The position numbers were made by a program, and so were the translations under genes. From Devosia sp. Leaf420 (GTDB lineage Bacteria; Pseudomonadota; Alphaproteobacteria; Rhizobiales; Devosiaceae), in assembly GCF_001425445.1 (NCBI RefSeq), contig NZ_LMQU01000009.1, forward strand, positions 327,817 through 391,816: a stretch of DNA of 64,000 bases, read 5' to 3'. Under the pieces are notes generated by a model. That model was not told the DNA's origin and did no database searches. It saw only the letters and a list, made by a program, of their open reading frames with translations. The stretch's first letter is position 1. Every line of letters starts with the position of its first letter. This document shows, in pieces, positions 53,334 to 62,883 of this stretch.

Positions 53334-54329
53334 ATGACGGCCTTTGCGTCCCTCTGCCTCCTGCTTCTCGCCAGCGCCGTCCTTGCCGTCACCTTTGGTC
53401 CCGCCGACATCACTCCTGCCGAAGTCTGGGTAACCATCCTCCATCACCTCGGCTTCGTGCCCGAAAGTCCAGTCTCGCGGCTGCGTGATGCGATTGTCTG
53501 GGATTTGCGGTTGCCGCGGGTGATTGCGGCGCTGGGCGTGGGGGCAGGGTTGGCGCTGGCGGGGGCGGTGATGCAGGCGCTGACGCGCAATCCGCTAGCC
53601 GATCCCTATTTGCTCGGCCTGTCATCCGGCGCGGCGCTGGGCGCTGTGGCGCTGGTTGTGCTGGGGCTGACGGCCTTTGTGCCGCTTGGCGCGTTTGTTG
53701 GGGCGTTGGCTGCGCTGGCACTGGCATTAGTCGTGACGCAACTGCTGGGCGGGACGACACCGGTGCGCGCAATTTTAGCGGGTATCTCAATTTCAGCACT
53801 GGCCTCGGCTGCCACGTCGTTCATTATCTTCTGGTCGGCGACGGGGGATTCCTATCGGGAAATCCTCAGTTGGCTGATGGGCTCGCTGAGTGGTTCGAAC
53901 TGGTTCGATGCGGCGCTGGTCATTGGAGCATTGATCGTCTGTGCGCCGGTCATGGTGCTCTCGGCGCGCGGGCTCGATGCCTTTGCCTTTGGCGACAAGG
54001 CGGCCGCAAGCCTCGGGGTGGATGTGGCGCGGTTGCGTTGGGTGCTGCTTCTGGCTTCGGCACTGCTGACCGGGATCATGGTCTCCATCGGGGGGGCCAT
54101 CGGCTTTGTCGGTCTCGTCGTTCCGCATGCCGTGCGGCTCGCGGTGGGGTCGGGGCACCGGCGCCTGCTGCCGATGGCGATGCTGGTGGGCGCGATTTTC
54201 ATGCTTTGGGCCGATACGCTGGCGCGGACGGTATTTGATCCGCGGGAACTGCCGGTGGGCATCGTGACGGCGCTCGTCGGGGCGCCGGCCTTCTTGCTAA
54301 TCCTCATGCGGTTCAGGCGGATCACATGA
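53334..54329 (+). CDS. ABC transporter permease, BtuC/FecCD type (proposed F420-0 importer)
   Basis: A 331-residue permease with about 10 membrane spans. The FecCD signature is clear: LRLPRVIAALGVGAGLALAG then QALTRNPLADPYLLGLSSGA, and IGFVGLVVPHAVRLAVGSGHRRLLP near the end. The start is taken as the ATG at 53334; no strong ribosome site is seen, and the upstream 40 bases border a family B repeat. The stop overlaps the ATPase start by four bases (ATGA). It pairs with the binding protein and ATPase on either side. Confidence 0.88.
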   Translation: MTAFASLCLLLLASAVLAVTFGPADITPAEVWVTILHHLGFVPESPVSRLRDAIVWDLRLPRVIAALGVGAGLALAGAVMQALTRNPLADPYLLGLSSGAALGAVALVVLGLTAFVPLGAFVGALAALALALVVTQLLGGTTPVRAILAGISISALASAATSFIIFWSATGDSYREILSWLMGSLSGSNWFDAALVIGALIVCAPVMVLSARGLDAFAFGDKAAASLGVDVARLRWVLLLASALLTGIMVSIGGAIGFVGLVVPHAVRLAVGSGHRRLLPMAMLVGAIFMLWADTLARTVFDPRELPVGIVTALVGAPAFLLILMRFRRIT

Positions 54330-55096
54330 GTTTGGTTGTCTCAAATCTATCGGTGGTGCTGGGCGGCAAGACCATTGTGGATAGCGCCAGCTTTTCCGCG
54401 CCGCGAGCGAAAGTGACGGGACTGATCGGACCCAATGGAGCCGGGAAATCGACCCTCATTGGCGCAATCGCCGGATTGCAGAGGCCAGAGCAGGGGACGC
54501 TTGGTTTCGGTCAGCAGGATTTGCTGGCTCTCGGCCGGCGGAAGCGGGCGCGGCTTTGCGCTCTGGTCGAGCAATCGGCGCAGACGGAGGAGCGGCTGAG
54601 CCTTGCCGAAGTCGTCGCGCTTGGGCGCATTCCGCATGCAAACATGTTTGCCGCTGACAGCGCCGAGGATGCCGATATCGTCAGCCAGGCTCTTGCCCAA
54701 GTCGGCTTGGAGGAATTTGCGGGGCGGCAATTCAATACGCTTTCGGGCGGTGAGCAGCAGCGTGGGCAGATCGCGCGGGCCCTGGCGCAGGCGCCGCAAC
54801 TCTTTCTGCTCGACGAACCAACGAGCCATCTCGATATTCGGGCGCAGATCGAGGTTTTGACCCTGCTCCGTAGCCTCGCCACTTCAGGGAAACTCGTGTT
54901 GCTGGCACTGCACGATCTCAATCTGGCGCTGCAATATTGCGATTGGCTCATCGCGATGGAAGGCGGAAAAGTGGTGGCCGAAGGGACGCCCGGAGATGTC
55001 CTCAGTCCAGGTCTTATCGCGCAACTCTATGGTGTGTCGGCAGAAATCTTCGACACAGGAGCTGGAGCGATTCTCGCTTTCAAAGGTATAGTTTAG
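54326..55096 (+). CDS. ABC transporter ATPase, BtuD/FecE type (proposed F420-0 importer)
   Basis: A 256-residue ATP-binding subunit. Walker A is GPNGAGKST, the signature is LSGGEQQRGQIARAL, and Walker B is LFLLDEPTSHLD; the switch histidine lies in LALHDLNLALQY. It belongs to the iron/cobalamin importer ATPases. Coupled to the permease by an ATGA overlap. It closes the gene block fgd-cofE-binding protein-permease-ATPase. Confidence 0.92.
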   Translation: MSLVVSNLSVVLGGKTIVDSASFSAPRAKVTGLIGPNGAGKSTLIGAIAGLQRPEQGTLGFGQQDLLALGRRKRARLCALVEQSAQTEERLSLAEVVALGRIPHANMFAADSAEDADIVSQALAQVGLEEFAGRQFNTLSGGEQQRGQIARALAQAPQLFLLDEPTSHLDIRAQIEVLTLLRSLATSGKLVLLALHDLNLALQYCDWLIAMEGGKVVAEGTPGDVLSPGLIAQLYGVSAEIFDTGAGAILAFKGIV

Positions 55097-55180
55097 CTCG
55101 CAATTTACGGCTTGTTCAGCATCGCAACAGCCGTGAACATGGCGTAAGAGATCGGTAAAGCCGAAGCGGGTAGTGCTAGC

Positions 55181-55196
55181 TCCGTAAATTTACGGA
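55181..55196. promoter_or_regulatory. Perfect 16-base palindrome before the GGDEF/EAL gene
   Basis: TCCGTAAATTTACGGA ends nine bases before the TTG start of the next gene. Both an operator and a small mRNA hairpin covering the ribosome-binding region are possible. A related half-site (AATTTACGG) occurs near 55105. Confidence 0.55.
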
Positions 55197-55205
55197 TGTC
55201 GCGCT

Positions 55206-57644
55206 TTGTTTTCACTTCTCGACTTCTTTTTTAAAGACCATGATTTTCTCTATGTCGGCATGGCAGCGGCGGTCTGCATGCTGTCCGCCTATGCCTGTAT
55301 GAGCCTCTTGCGGCACGCTGTTGGAATGGAAGGCCGGACACGGACGATCTGGCTGACAGTATCGGCGCTGTCGGTGGGGCTTGGCATCTGGTCGACCCAT
55401 TTTGTAGCGATGTTGGCGTTTCGCGCGGGCTTCCCGCTGCAATACGACATCGTTCTGACAGGTGTGTCGCTGCTGATTGCCATAATCCTCTGTGGCGTCG
55501 GGCTTGCGGTCGCGGTGCGCGCGACAACCATCCACGACAGGTTTCTTGGCGGTGCCGTGGTCGGCGCCGGCATTTCGGCCATGCACTATGTCGGCATCGC
55601 CGCGCTCTTGCTTGAAGGCAGGCCGGTGTGGAGCGATGGTCTCGTCGCAACATCGATTATCGCGGGCATCGTTCTGTCGGGTCTTGCCGTCATCACCGCC
55701 ATGGGTGGCAACCGCTGGCGTTTGATTGGCGGCGCCGTGCTTTTGACTCTCGCCATTTGCGCCATGCACTTTACGGCCATGGGCGCGGCTGATTTCAGCA
55801 ATTGCTTGCCGCTGATCCATAGCGGTTTCGACATCGACTGGCAGATGATGTCGCTCATCGTTGCGGTCATTACGCTTCTTATTCTCACAGCCGTGCTGGG
55901 CAGTATTGTTCTCGACGAAGCCGACCGTCGGCGCACCGAACGCGAAATGCTGCGCGAACAGCTCGATGCCGACCGGATTGCATCGGTGACGCAGAAGCTT
56001 GAACTTGCCTTGACCCATATGGGTCAGGCCATCGCGCTTTATTCGGCAGAGGGCAGGATACTTCTCCACAACGAACGTATGCTCGAGCTTCTGGGCTTGC
56101 CATCGCACACGTCGGTGGAGGGCAAATCGCTCGAAGAGCTGGCCATGATGTCCTACGGTTTCAATCCGGATGACGAACTGGGGCTCGCCGGGGTGGAACG
56201 GATCGCGCGCGAACATCGCGAACTGGCGCAACGCGGCGGCGAAATCGTTCACGCCATCGGCGATCGGTTCATGCGCGTTCGGCACAATCCCATTGGTGAC
56301 GGTCGCTGGGTCACGATGATGGAGGACATTTCCGAAAGTAAGCGCAACGAAGCCGCGATTGCCCATCTGGCGCTGCACGACACGCTGACGGGCCTACCCA
56401 ATCGCGCGCAGTTCGACGAACTGTTTGAACGCGCCTTGGTCGAGGCGGAGGAAAAATCCGGCCATGTCGGCGTCGTTGCCATGGACCTCGACCGGTTCAA
56501 GGAAATCAATGACAGCTATGGCCACGCGACTGGCGACCAGGTGCTGCGCGTTCTCGCCGAGCGCTTCACCTCGGTCTTGAAGCCTGGCGAGGTTGTGGCG
56601 CGCCTTGGGGGCGACGAGTTCGCCGCCTTCAAGCCCTTTGGCTCCATCGAAGCCTTGCGCGAATTTCTCGAACGCATCGAAGGCGTGCTCTTTGGCAATG
56701 TGCAGCACCATGAGGTGCTCATCGCCACGGGCGGCAGTATCGGTGTTGCGACTTATCCCGAGGATGGCAAGGACCGCTCGAAGCTTCTCAGCAATGCCGA
56801 CTTGGCGATGTATCGCGCCAAGGCCGATTTCGACGCTCATATCTGCTACTATGAAGCCGCGATGGACGAGAGCGCCCGCTGGCGCCGCGCCATGGTCAAG
56901 GACCTCTGGAACGCCATCGAGACCGATGGGTTCGAACTCGCCTATCAGGTGCAGAAGTCCGTGGCGACGAGCGAAATAACGGGCTACGAGGTGCTGTTGC
57001 GCTGGAACCGGCCGGGACATGGCTGGGTGTCGCCCGCCGATTTCATCCCCGTGGCTGAAGAATGCGGCGCCATCAACGCTATCGGCGCCTGGGTGCTACG
57101 GACTGCATGCATCGAGGCTGCGAGCTGGCCGAGCCAGCACAAGATCGCCGTGAATGTTTCGGGTGTGCAGCTGGCACAGCTTGAACTCGTCGATCTGGTC
57201 AAGATGGTGCTCTACCAATCGGGGCTGGCGCCGGAGCGGCTGGAGCTCGAAGTGACCGAAACGGCGATCATCTCGGACAAGAAGCGGGCGCTCAATACGC
57301 TGCGGCAGATCCGGAAAATGGGCGTCTCGATTGCCATCGACGACTTTGGGACCGGCTATTCCTCGCTTGAAACGCTGCGCAGCTTTCCGTTCGACAAGAT
57401 CAAGCTCGATCGCTCTTTCATGCAGGAAGTGGAGAACTCCGAGCAGTCCAAGGCCATCGTGCGGGCTATCCTGGCGCTGGGCCGCAGTCTCTCCGTGCCG
57501 GTTCTGGCCGAAGGGGTAGAAACCATCGAACAGCTTAATGTCCTGAGGCACGAAGGCTGCAACGAGGCGCAGGGCTTTTTCCTCGGCCGTCCGGGCCGAA
57601 TGACATGGGGCGATCAGAAACTGGTCAGTTTGGTGATGGCATAA
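55206..57644 (+). CDS. MHYT-PAS-GGDEF-EAL c-di-GMP signalling protein
   Basis: An 812-residue inner-membrane protein. The MHYT sensor (residues ~5-235, seven spans) has three copies of its metal-binding motif: THFVAMLAF, MHYVGIAAL and MHFTAMGAA, thought to bind copper and sense O2, CO or NO. A PAS-like domain (~255-385) follows. GGDEF (~390-545) keeps ARLGGDEFAAF, so cyclase activity is possible. EAL (~560-805) has YEVLLRW, LEVTETAII, IDDFGTGYSSL, KLDRSFM and LAEGVET, matching an active phosphodiesterase. Start is a TTG, chosen because MFSLLDFFFKDHDF aligns with family starts. Its sensing range is unknown. Confidence 0.93.
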   Translation: MFSLLDFFFKDHDFLYVGMAAAVCMLSAYACMSLLRHAVGMEGRTRTIWLTVSALSVGLGIWSTHFVAMLAFRAGFPLQYDIVLTGVSLLIAIILCGVGLAVAVRATTIHDRFLGGAVVGAGISAMHYVGIAALLLEGRPVWSDGLVATSIIAGIVLSGLAVITAMGGNRWRLIGGAVLLTLAICAMHFTAMGAADFSNCLPLIHSGFDIDWQMMSLIVAVITLLILTAVLGSIVLDEADRRRTEREMLREQLDADRIASVTQKLELALTHMGQAIALYSAEGRILLHNERMLELLGLPSHTSVEGKSLEELAMMSYGFNPDDELGLAGVERIAREHRELAQRGGEIVHAIGDRFMRVRHNPIGDGRWVTMMEDISESKRNEAAIAHLALHDTLTGLPNRAQFDELFERALVEAEEKSGHVGVVAMDLDRFKEINDSYGHATGDQVLRVLAERFTSVLKPGEVVARLGGDEFAAFKPFGSIEALREFLERIEGVLFGNVQHHEVLIATGGSIGVATYPEDGKDRSKLLSNADLAMYRAKADFDAHICYYEAAMDESARWRRAMVKDLWNAIETDGFELAYQVQKSVATSEITGYEVLLRWNRPGHGWVSPADFIPVAEECGAINAIGAWVLRTACIEAASWPSQHKIAVNVSGVQLAQLELVDLVKMVLYQSGLAPERLELEVTETAIISDKKRALNTLRQIRKMGVSIAIDDFGTGYSSLETLRSFPFDKIKLDRSFMQEVENSEQSKAIVRAILALGRSLSVPVLAEGVETIEQLNVLRHEGCNEAQGFFLGRPGRMTWGDQKLVSLVMA

Positions 57645-57646
57645 AA

Positions 57647-57670
57647 AAAGGGGCGCCGGAGCGCCCCTTT
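57647..57670. terminator. Bidirectional terminator between GGDEF/EAL and sugar ABC genes
   Basis: AAAGGGGCGC-CGGA-GCGCCCCTTT begins two bases after the GGDEF/EAL stop codon. A-run on the left and T on the right suit both convergent transcripts. Confidence 0.85.
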
Positions 57671-57690
57671 CCATTTGTGCTGATGGGAGA

Positions 57691-58638
57691 TCAGAACGGA
57701 CTGTCTGGGAAGTAGAACTGCTCGGCATTGTCCTTGGTGACGAGTGGCGCACCCAGAATATATTCGCCCTGCACGGGGCCATTGGAGGTGAAGTTGGCAA
57801 CGGTCACGTCCATGGCAGTGGCGATCATCGCCGGCGGATAGAGCACATCGACCGGGATCAGCGCGTCGCCATCCATGATGCCCTTGATGACATCCTTCAT
57901 GCCGGCGCCGCCGACGATGAACATGTCGCCTTCGCGGCCGGCCTGACGCACGGCTTCGACAACGCCCATGGCGATATCGTCGTCCTGCGCCCAGACGCCA
58001 TCGATGTCCGGGAAGCGGGAGAGGAAGTCCTGCATGACTTCAAAGCCGTCATCGCGGTTCCAGTTGGCGAACTGGTTGTCGAGGACGTTGATGCCCGAGC
58101 CTTCGATGCCCTTCATGAACGCATCGAAGCGCTCGGTATCGATGACGGTCGGAATGCCGCGGAGAATGACGATATTGTCGCCTTCGCCGAGACGGGTCTT
58201 GAAGTATTCGGCCGAAACTGAACCGAGTTCGGTATTGTTGCCGGCGACATAGACGTCCTGAATGGACGTATCCGGCAGACCACGATCAACGACGGTGATG
58301 AAGGCGCCCGATTCCTTGGCCATGCGCACTGGCTCGACCAGCGGATCGGATTCGAAGGGCAGGACGACGAGCGCGTCGATCTGCTGCACGGAGACAAGAT
58401 CTTCGATATCGCCAGCCTGATCGGCCGGGCTATCGGCGGTCACGAGCGTGATGTCGATATTGGGATTGGCCGCTTCGATACGCTTTTCGGCTTCCTGGGC
58501 GTGCCAGTTGAGGCCACCGGCCCAACCATGGGTCGCTGCGGGGATGGAGACGCCGATCTTTATCTTTTCCTGAGCAATCGCGGTGCCAGCGAGTGCGGTC
58601 GTGGCCGCCAATGCCAGGGCCAATGCCTTGATATACAT
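57691..58638 (-). CDS. Sugar ABC transporter binding protein, ribose/galactose type
   Basis: A 315-residue periplasmic binding protein of the type I (RbsB-like) fold. The signal peptide (1-22) ends AIA. It starts KIKIGVSIPAATHGWAGGLN, and has the hinge stretch NNTELGSVSAEY and GVWAQDDDIAMGVVEAV, which carry typical sugar-binding aspartates and asparagines. It is the third gene of a minus-strand transporter operon (ATPase, permease, binding protein). The sugar is unknown. Confidence 0.92.
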   Translation of the reverse strand: MYIKALALALAATTALAGTAIAQEKIKIGVSIPAATHGWAGGLNWHAQEAEKRIEAANPNIDITLVTADSPADQAGDIEDLVSVQQIDALVVLPFESDPLVEPVRMAKESGAFITVVDRGLPDTSIQDVYVAGNNTELGSVSAEYFKTRLGEGDNIVILRGIPTVIDTERFDAFMKGIEGSGINVLDNQFANWNRDDGFEVMQDFLSRFPDIDGVWAQDDDIAMGVVEAVRQAGREGDMFIVGGAGMKDVIKGIMDGDALIPVDVLYPPAMIATAMDVTVANFTSNGPVQGEYILGAPLVTKDNAEQFYFPDSPF

Positions 58639-58710
58639 AAGTAATCCTCCCTCTAGTGTGGCGCCTTTGGCGCCGGTTTCGCCCGGCCGAGACCGGGAAT
58701 TCTGCGGTGT

Positions 58711-59730
58711 TTATTCGGCTTTTTTGCGCTTGGACGTGAGGCTGCCGCGCTGCAGATAGACCGCTGCGATGATGATGATGCCCTGCACGGCGCCATTGAG
58801 ATAATTCGAGATGATATCGGTCAGGTTGAGGATATTGCCGATGGCGGTGAGGATCAGCGCGCCTATAACGGTGCCCCCGATGCGCCCGAAGCCGCCCTTG
58901 AGCACGGTGCCGCCGATGATCACGGCTGCGATGGCTTCGAGTTCCCAGAGGACGCCGGTGGCAGAGGATGCTGAGCCCAAGCGCGGCACATAGATGATGG
59001 TGGCCAGCGAGACGCAGAGGCCTTGGAGCACGTAGGTCCAGGTGCGGATGCGATCCACCTTGATGGCGGAATAGCGCGCCACCTGCTCGTTGGAGCCGAT
59101 GGCCATGCAATAGCGGCCGAAGGCGGTGCGGTTCATCAGGATCCAGCCGATTAAGGCGACGATGATGAAGACCCAGACCGGGTAGGGGATGCGCAGGAAG
59201 CTATCATAGTAGACCGGGCGATATATTTCGCGCGCGCCGTTGTTGAGCGAGAGCGTGCCGCCATCGGCGAAATAGGTGATGAGCGAGCGATAGATGCCCA
59301 TGGTGCCGAGGGTGACGATAAAGGCTTCAATCTTGGCCTTTGTCGTTAGGAAGCCGTTGATGAAACCGGCGCTAATGCCGAGGATCAGCGAACAGCCGAT
59401 GCCGAGAAGCACGGTGGCGAGAGAAGCGCCCCAGCTGTCGACGGCGGCATTCATGATCAGGATCATCATGCCGGCGATGAAGGCGGCCATGGAGCCGACC
59501 GAAAGGTCGATGCCGCCGGCGGTGATGACGAAGGTGGCGCCCACCGCGATGATGCCGATAAAGGCCGAGCGCGTCAGAAGATTGGTGACATTGCCCTCGT
59601 TGAGGAAGGCCGGATTGAGGCTATAGCCGAGGATGATCAAGAGGACCAAGGCGAGCAGCGGCCCGGCGGTCTTGAGATCGATACGAAAGCCCTTGGGAGC
59701 CTTTTGTGCTTCAGGCACTGAGACGGTCAT
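58711..59730 (-). CDS. Sugar ABC transporter permease, RbsC type
   Basis: A 339-residue permease with about 8-10 spans. The BPD_transp_2 signature reads [18 protein letters not shown], and [21 protein letters not shown] is the coupling region near the end. The ATG at 59730 ([10 protein letters not shown]) is preferred over a GTG at 59739. It overlaps the ATPase stop by 20 bases and precedes the binding-protein gene by 72. Confidence 0.93.
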   Translation of the reverse strand: MTVSVPEAQKAPKGFRIDLKTAGPLLALVLLIILGYSLNPAFLNEGNVTNLLTRSAFIGIIAVGATFVITAGGIDLSVGSMAAFIAGMMILIMNAAVDSWGASLATVLLGIGCSLILGISAGFINGFLTTKAKIEAFIVTLGTMGIYRSLITYFADGGTLSLNNGAREIYRPVYYDSFLRIPYPVWVFIIVALIGWILMNRTAFGRYCMAIGSNEQVARYSAIKVDRIRTWTYVLQGLCVSLATIIYVPRLGSASSATGVLWELEAIAAVIIGGTVLKGGFGRIGGTVIGALILTAIGNILNLTDIISNYLNGAVQGIIIIAAVYLQRGSLTSKRKKAE

Positions 59731-61252
59731 CTTCGCCACCCTGTTTGATGCCGGCTGCGTAGCGCATGATTTCGGCTTCGGTTATTTCCGCGCCCTCGAG
59801 CATGCCGGCCATTCGGCCCTGGCGCATGACGACGACCCTGTGAGACAGCCCGATCACTTCCTGCATTTCCGAGGAGATGACGATGATGGCTTTGCCCTCG
59901 GCCGCAAGGGCCGCAATGATGTGATAGATCTGCTGCTTGGTGCCGACATCGATGCCACGCGTCGGTTCGTCCATGATGACGATATCGGGTTCGCTCTCCA
60001 TGGTCTTGCCCAGCATCAACTTTTGCTGATTGCCGCCAGAGAGCTTCCCGACGGGAACCGAGGGGTCGCGGGCGCGGATATCGAAGCGCCGTACCGCGCG
60101 CTCGAGCGCCTTGGTCTCGCTGCTGCCGTCGAGGAAGCCGTTCTTGAGGTGTTTCTTGAGAGTCAGGAGCGTGAGATTCGGCGTGAGTCCGGCATTCAGA
60201 AGGAGACCACGGCCCTTGCGATCCTTGGTCATATAGGCAAGGCCCGCAGCGACGGATTTTGAGACGTCGGTGAAGTCGGCGGGCTGGCCTTTGACGGTTA
60301 CGCTGCCATTGGTCTTTCTGGTGAGACCAACGATGGCTTCGGCGACCGCGGTACGGCCCGAGCCGATGAGACCGGCAAAGCCAAGGATTTCGCCGCGCTT
60401 GAGATCGAAGGAAATGCCGGAAATGCCCGGCGCGGAGAGGTCGCGCACAGAGAGCATGACTTCGGAATCGACATCCGGCTCGTGCTTGGGCGGATAGAGA
60501 TTGGAGAGTTCGCGGCCGACCATCATCTGGGCGATGGAATCGGGCGTCAGGTTTTCCGTGCCGACAGTCGCGATCAACTGGCCATCGCGGAGCACGGTGA
60601 CGCGATTGGCGAGCTCCATGATCTCGTCGAGCTTATGGGAGATGAAGACGATGGCGACGCCCTGCGCGGTGAGGCGACGGATCTGCTCGAAGAAGGTGCG
60701 GGTCTCGGCGACCGAGAGGACGGCGGTCGGCTCGTCCATGATGATGACGCGGGCGTCCTGGCTGATCGCCTTGGCGATTTCGACCATCTGCTTGTCGGCG
60801 ACCGAAAGCGTATGGATGCGCGTATCGGGGTCGATATTGACGTGGAGCGTATCGAGGATGGCACGGGCTTCGGCGCGCATTTCTTTGAGCTTCAGGAAAC
60901 CGCCGGACTGCATTTCGCGGCCGAGGAAAATCGAGTCGGCGACCGTCAAATGCTCGGCAAGCAAGAGTTCTTGGTGGATGACGACGATGCCCATGGCCGC
61001 CGCCTCGCCATTAGGGGGCAGGGTGACCTGCTGGCCGCGATAGGTGATCGTGCCGGAGGTGGGCTGTTCGAGACCGGAGAGGATCTTGATCAGCGTCGAT
61101 TTGCCCGCGCCATTCTCGCCGATGATAGCGTGAACTTCGCCGGGGCGAATGTCGAAGTCGATGCTGAACAGCACCGGGATTTCGCCGAATGATTTCGAAA
61201 TGCGATGTGCCGACAGGATCGGCGGCACAGCAGCACCTGCCCCCTCGGACAT
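59711..61252 (-). CDS. Sugar ABC transporter ATPase, RbsA/MglA type (two nucleotide domains)
   Basis: A 513-residue ATPase with tandem nucleotide-binding domains. The first has Walker [10 protein letters not shown] and Walker B-like [12 protein letters not shown]. The second has [12 protein letters not shown] in place of a standard Walker A and keeps [15 protein letters not shown] and [16 protein letters not shown], the usual asymmetric form. It is the first gene of the transporter operon. A start at 61252 (MSEGAG) gives a better ribosome-site spacing than 61258. Confidence 0.94.
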   Translation of the reverse strand: MSEGAGAAVPPILSAHRISKSFGEIPVLFSIDFDIRPGEVHAIIGENGAGKSTLIKILSGLEQPTSGTITYRGQQVTLPPNGEAAAMGIVVIHQELLLAEHLTVADSIFLGREMQSGGFLKLKEMRAEARAILDTLHVNIDPDTRIHTLSVADKQMVEIAKAISQDARVIIMDEPTAVLSVAETRTFFEQIRRLTAQGVAIVFISHKLDEIMELANRVTVLRDGQLIATVGTENLTPDSIAQMMVGRELSNLYPPKHEPDVDSEVMLSVRDLSAPGISGISFDLKRGEILGFAGLIGSGRTAVAEAIVGLTRKTNGSVTVKGQPADFTDVSKSVAAGLAYMTKDRKGRGLLLNAGLTPNLTLLTLKKHLKNGFLDGSSETKALERAVRRFDIRARDPSVPVGKLSGGNQQKLMLGKTMESEPDIVIMDEPTRGIDVGTKQQIYHIIAALAAEGKAIIVISSEMQEVIGLSHRVVVMRQGRMAGMLEGAEITEAEIMRYAAGIKQGGEDDRLSA

Positions 61253-61313
61253 GTGCATCTCCTACCTCTGAAGCCGGAGGACTTTGGGTCCATTCTGCGG
61301 CCATGACCATTGA

Positions 61314-61348
61314 TGTAAAGGTTTTCATGGATTGTGTAAAGGTTTACA
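61314..61348. promoter_or_regulatory. Tandem operators for the LacI-type regulator
   Basis: Two 14-base sites, TGTAAAGGTTTTCA (61314-61327) and TGTAAAGGTTTACA (61335-61348), lie exactly 21 bases apart, two helical turns. The second is an exact dyad around GG. They sit between the divergent transporter operon and the LacI gene. Confidence 0.75.
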
Positions 61349-61460
61349 GTGCAGCAAAAGCATATAGCCTGAGTTGAAGGCCATGGCTTCTTTCATGGCT
61401 TCTGCTAAGGGCTGAGGCGCGCGCCGCTCGGGCGGTATCGCGCGATGGGCGGAGCGCTGA

Positions 61461-62480
61461 GTGCAGCAGCAAAAACTGGCCACGATCGAGGATGTCGCTG
61501 CCTTGGCTGGGGTCTCCATCGCCACGGTCAGCCGCGCCATCAATGAGCCAACGAAAGTAGCCGAAGCCACGCGCCGCAAGGTGACCGAGGCTGTTGCCCG
61601 CACCGGTTACACCACCAATGCCATGGCCAGGTCGCTGCGCATGCGGCGATCCAACATGATCCTCATCCTGGCGCCCGATGTGGGCGATCCAAACTTTTCC
61701 AATATTCTCGTCGGGCTCGAAACCGAGGCCAGCAAGCGCGGCTATGGCGTCTTGATCGGAAATACGCAGAACGATCCGAGCCGCGAAACGGACTACCTGC
61801 GATTCATCAGCTCAAACCAAGCCGATGGGCTCATCCTTTTTACTGGGCACCTGCCGTTCGGCTATGGCCAGGATGGCAATGAGACACGGCTGCCGCCCAT
61901 GGTGGCGGTCAACGAGCCGGTGCCCAATGCCGATGTGCCGTTTGTCGGCGTCGACAATTTTGCCGGGGCGCGGATCGCGACCGAGCACCTGATTTCGCAA
62001 GGGCACAAGCGGATCGCCTTTATCGGAAGAGCGCCGGGGCGCGAGGTCAATCGGCTGCGCGAAGAGGGGTATCGTACGGCCCTGACTGGAGCCGGGCTGA
62101 CCGTGGATCCGCGCCTCATCATCGATGGCGATGGCACGACGGAGAGCGGCCGCGCGGCAGCCGAGTTGATGTTCGTGCGCGATGCACTGCCGACCGCCTT
62201 CTTCTGCGTCAATGACGCGACGGCGCTCGGCGTGCTGATCTCGCTGAGCGCGCGGCATTACGACTTGCCGCGGCAATTCTCGATCATGGGCTTTGACGAT
62301 ATCTCGTTTTCAAGCTTCGTCTCGCCGTCGCTCACGACGATGAAACAGCCGCGCACGCGCATCGGCGAGGCCGCGATGGACTTGCTGCTCGGCATGCTCG
62401 CTGGCGAGACGCCAAAGGAAAGCCAGATATTGCTGCGCGCGGAACTGATCGTGCGCAACTCCGTGGGGCGAGTTGGCTGA
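61461..62480 (+). CDS. LacI-family transcriptional regulator
   Basis: A 339-residue regulator divergent from the sugar transporter operon. The helix-turn-helix is TIEDVAALAGVSIATVSRAIN (shortened: ATVSRAIN is the recognition core), followed by a hinge helix NAMARSLRMRR. The sugar-binding domain is homologous to periplasmic binding proteins, including GFDDISFSSFVSPSLTTMKQP near the end. It should repress its neighbours through the tandem operators until the imported sugar binds. Start is a GTG. Confidence 0.93.
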   Translation: MQQQKLATIEDVAALAGVSIATVSRAINEPTKVAEATRRKVTEAVARTGYTTNAMARSLRMRRSNMILILAPDVGDPNFSNILVGLETEASKRGYGVLIGNTQNDPSRETDYLRFISSNQADGLILFTGHLPFGYGQDGNETRLPPMVAVNEPVPNADVPFVGVDNFAGARIATEHLISQGHKRIAFIGRAPGREVNRLREEGYRTALTGAGLTVDPRLIIDGDGTTESGRAAAELMFVRDALPTAFFCVNDATALGVLISLSARHYDLPRQFSIMGFDDISFSSFVSPSLTTMKQPRTRIGEAAMDLLLGMLAGETPKESQILLRAELIVRNSVGRVG

Positions 62481-62497
62481 CGTCCAGGCGTCAACCC

Positions 62498-62851
62498 CTA
62501 TTGCGGGTGCTTGGCGAGCCAATCCTGCATGAAGGCGATTTCGGCTTCCTGCGCCGCGATGACGGCTTCGGCAAGTTTTTTGACCTCAGGGTCCGAGCCG
62601 TATTGAAGCGCGATCTTCGCCATGGCCACCGCACCCTGGTGATGGGGGATCATGCCGCGCATGAAATCGACGTCAGGATTGCCGGAATAATCGATGTCCA
62701 TATTTTCGTGCATGGCCATGTTGGCAGCGCGAAAGGCGGCGGTGGACGGGGCTTCGCCGGCCGCGGCGGCACTATGGCCAGCGTGCTGATCCTGAGCGAA
62801 GGCCGGTGCGGCAAGCAGAGTGAAGGCAAGGGCGAGAAGCGCTGGTTTCAT
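62498..62851 (-). CDS. Exported DUF305 protein, probable copper binding
   Basis: A 117-residue exported protein. The signal peptide (1-19) ends AFA. The mature part has a His/Met-rich N-terminus (QDQHAGH) and the DUF305 core MAMHENMDI, then [18 protein letters not shown], where Met and His residues could bind copper. DUF305 members include periplasmic copper-tolerance proteins. Behind a CueR-type box, next to copA-cueR-copZ, a copper-sequestering role is likely. Confidence 0.88.
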   Translation of the reverse strand: MKPALLALAFTLLAAPAFAQDQHAGHSAAAAGEAPSTAAFRAANMAMHENMDIDYSGNPDVDFMRGMIPHHQGAVAMAKIALQYGSDPEVKKLAEAVIAAQEAEIAFMQDWLAKHPQ

Positions 62852-62883
62852 TGGGGTCTCCTATTATCGGTTGCAGCCTGCGG

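Noticed and set aside
51332-53437. 701-residue minus-strand frame spanning cofE and the binding-protein gene
   Set aside because: It crosses two well-supported plus-strand genes and a repeat, and its translation is Arg/His-rich without motifs.
52217-55096. ABC cassette considered as a cobalamin (BtuFCD) importer
   Set aside because: No cobalamin riboswitch or btuB-type receptor nearby, and gene order after fgd-cofE favours F420-0. Not excluded by sequence alone.
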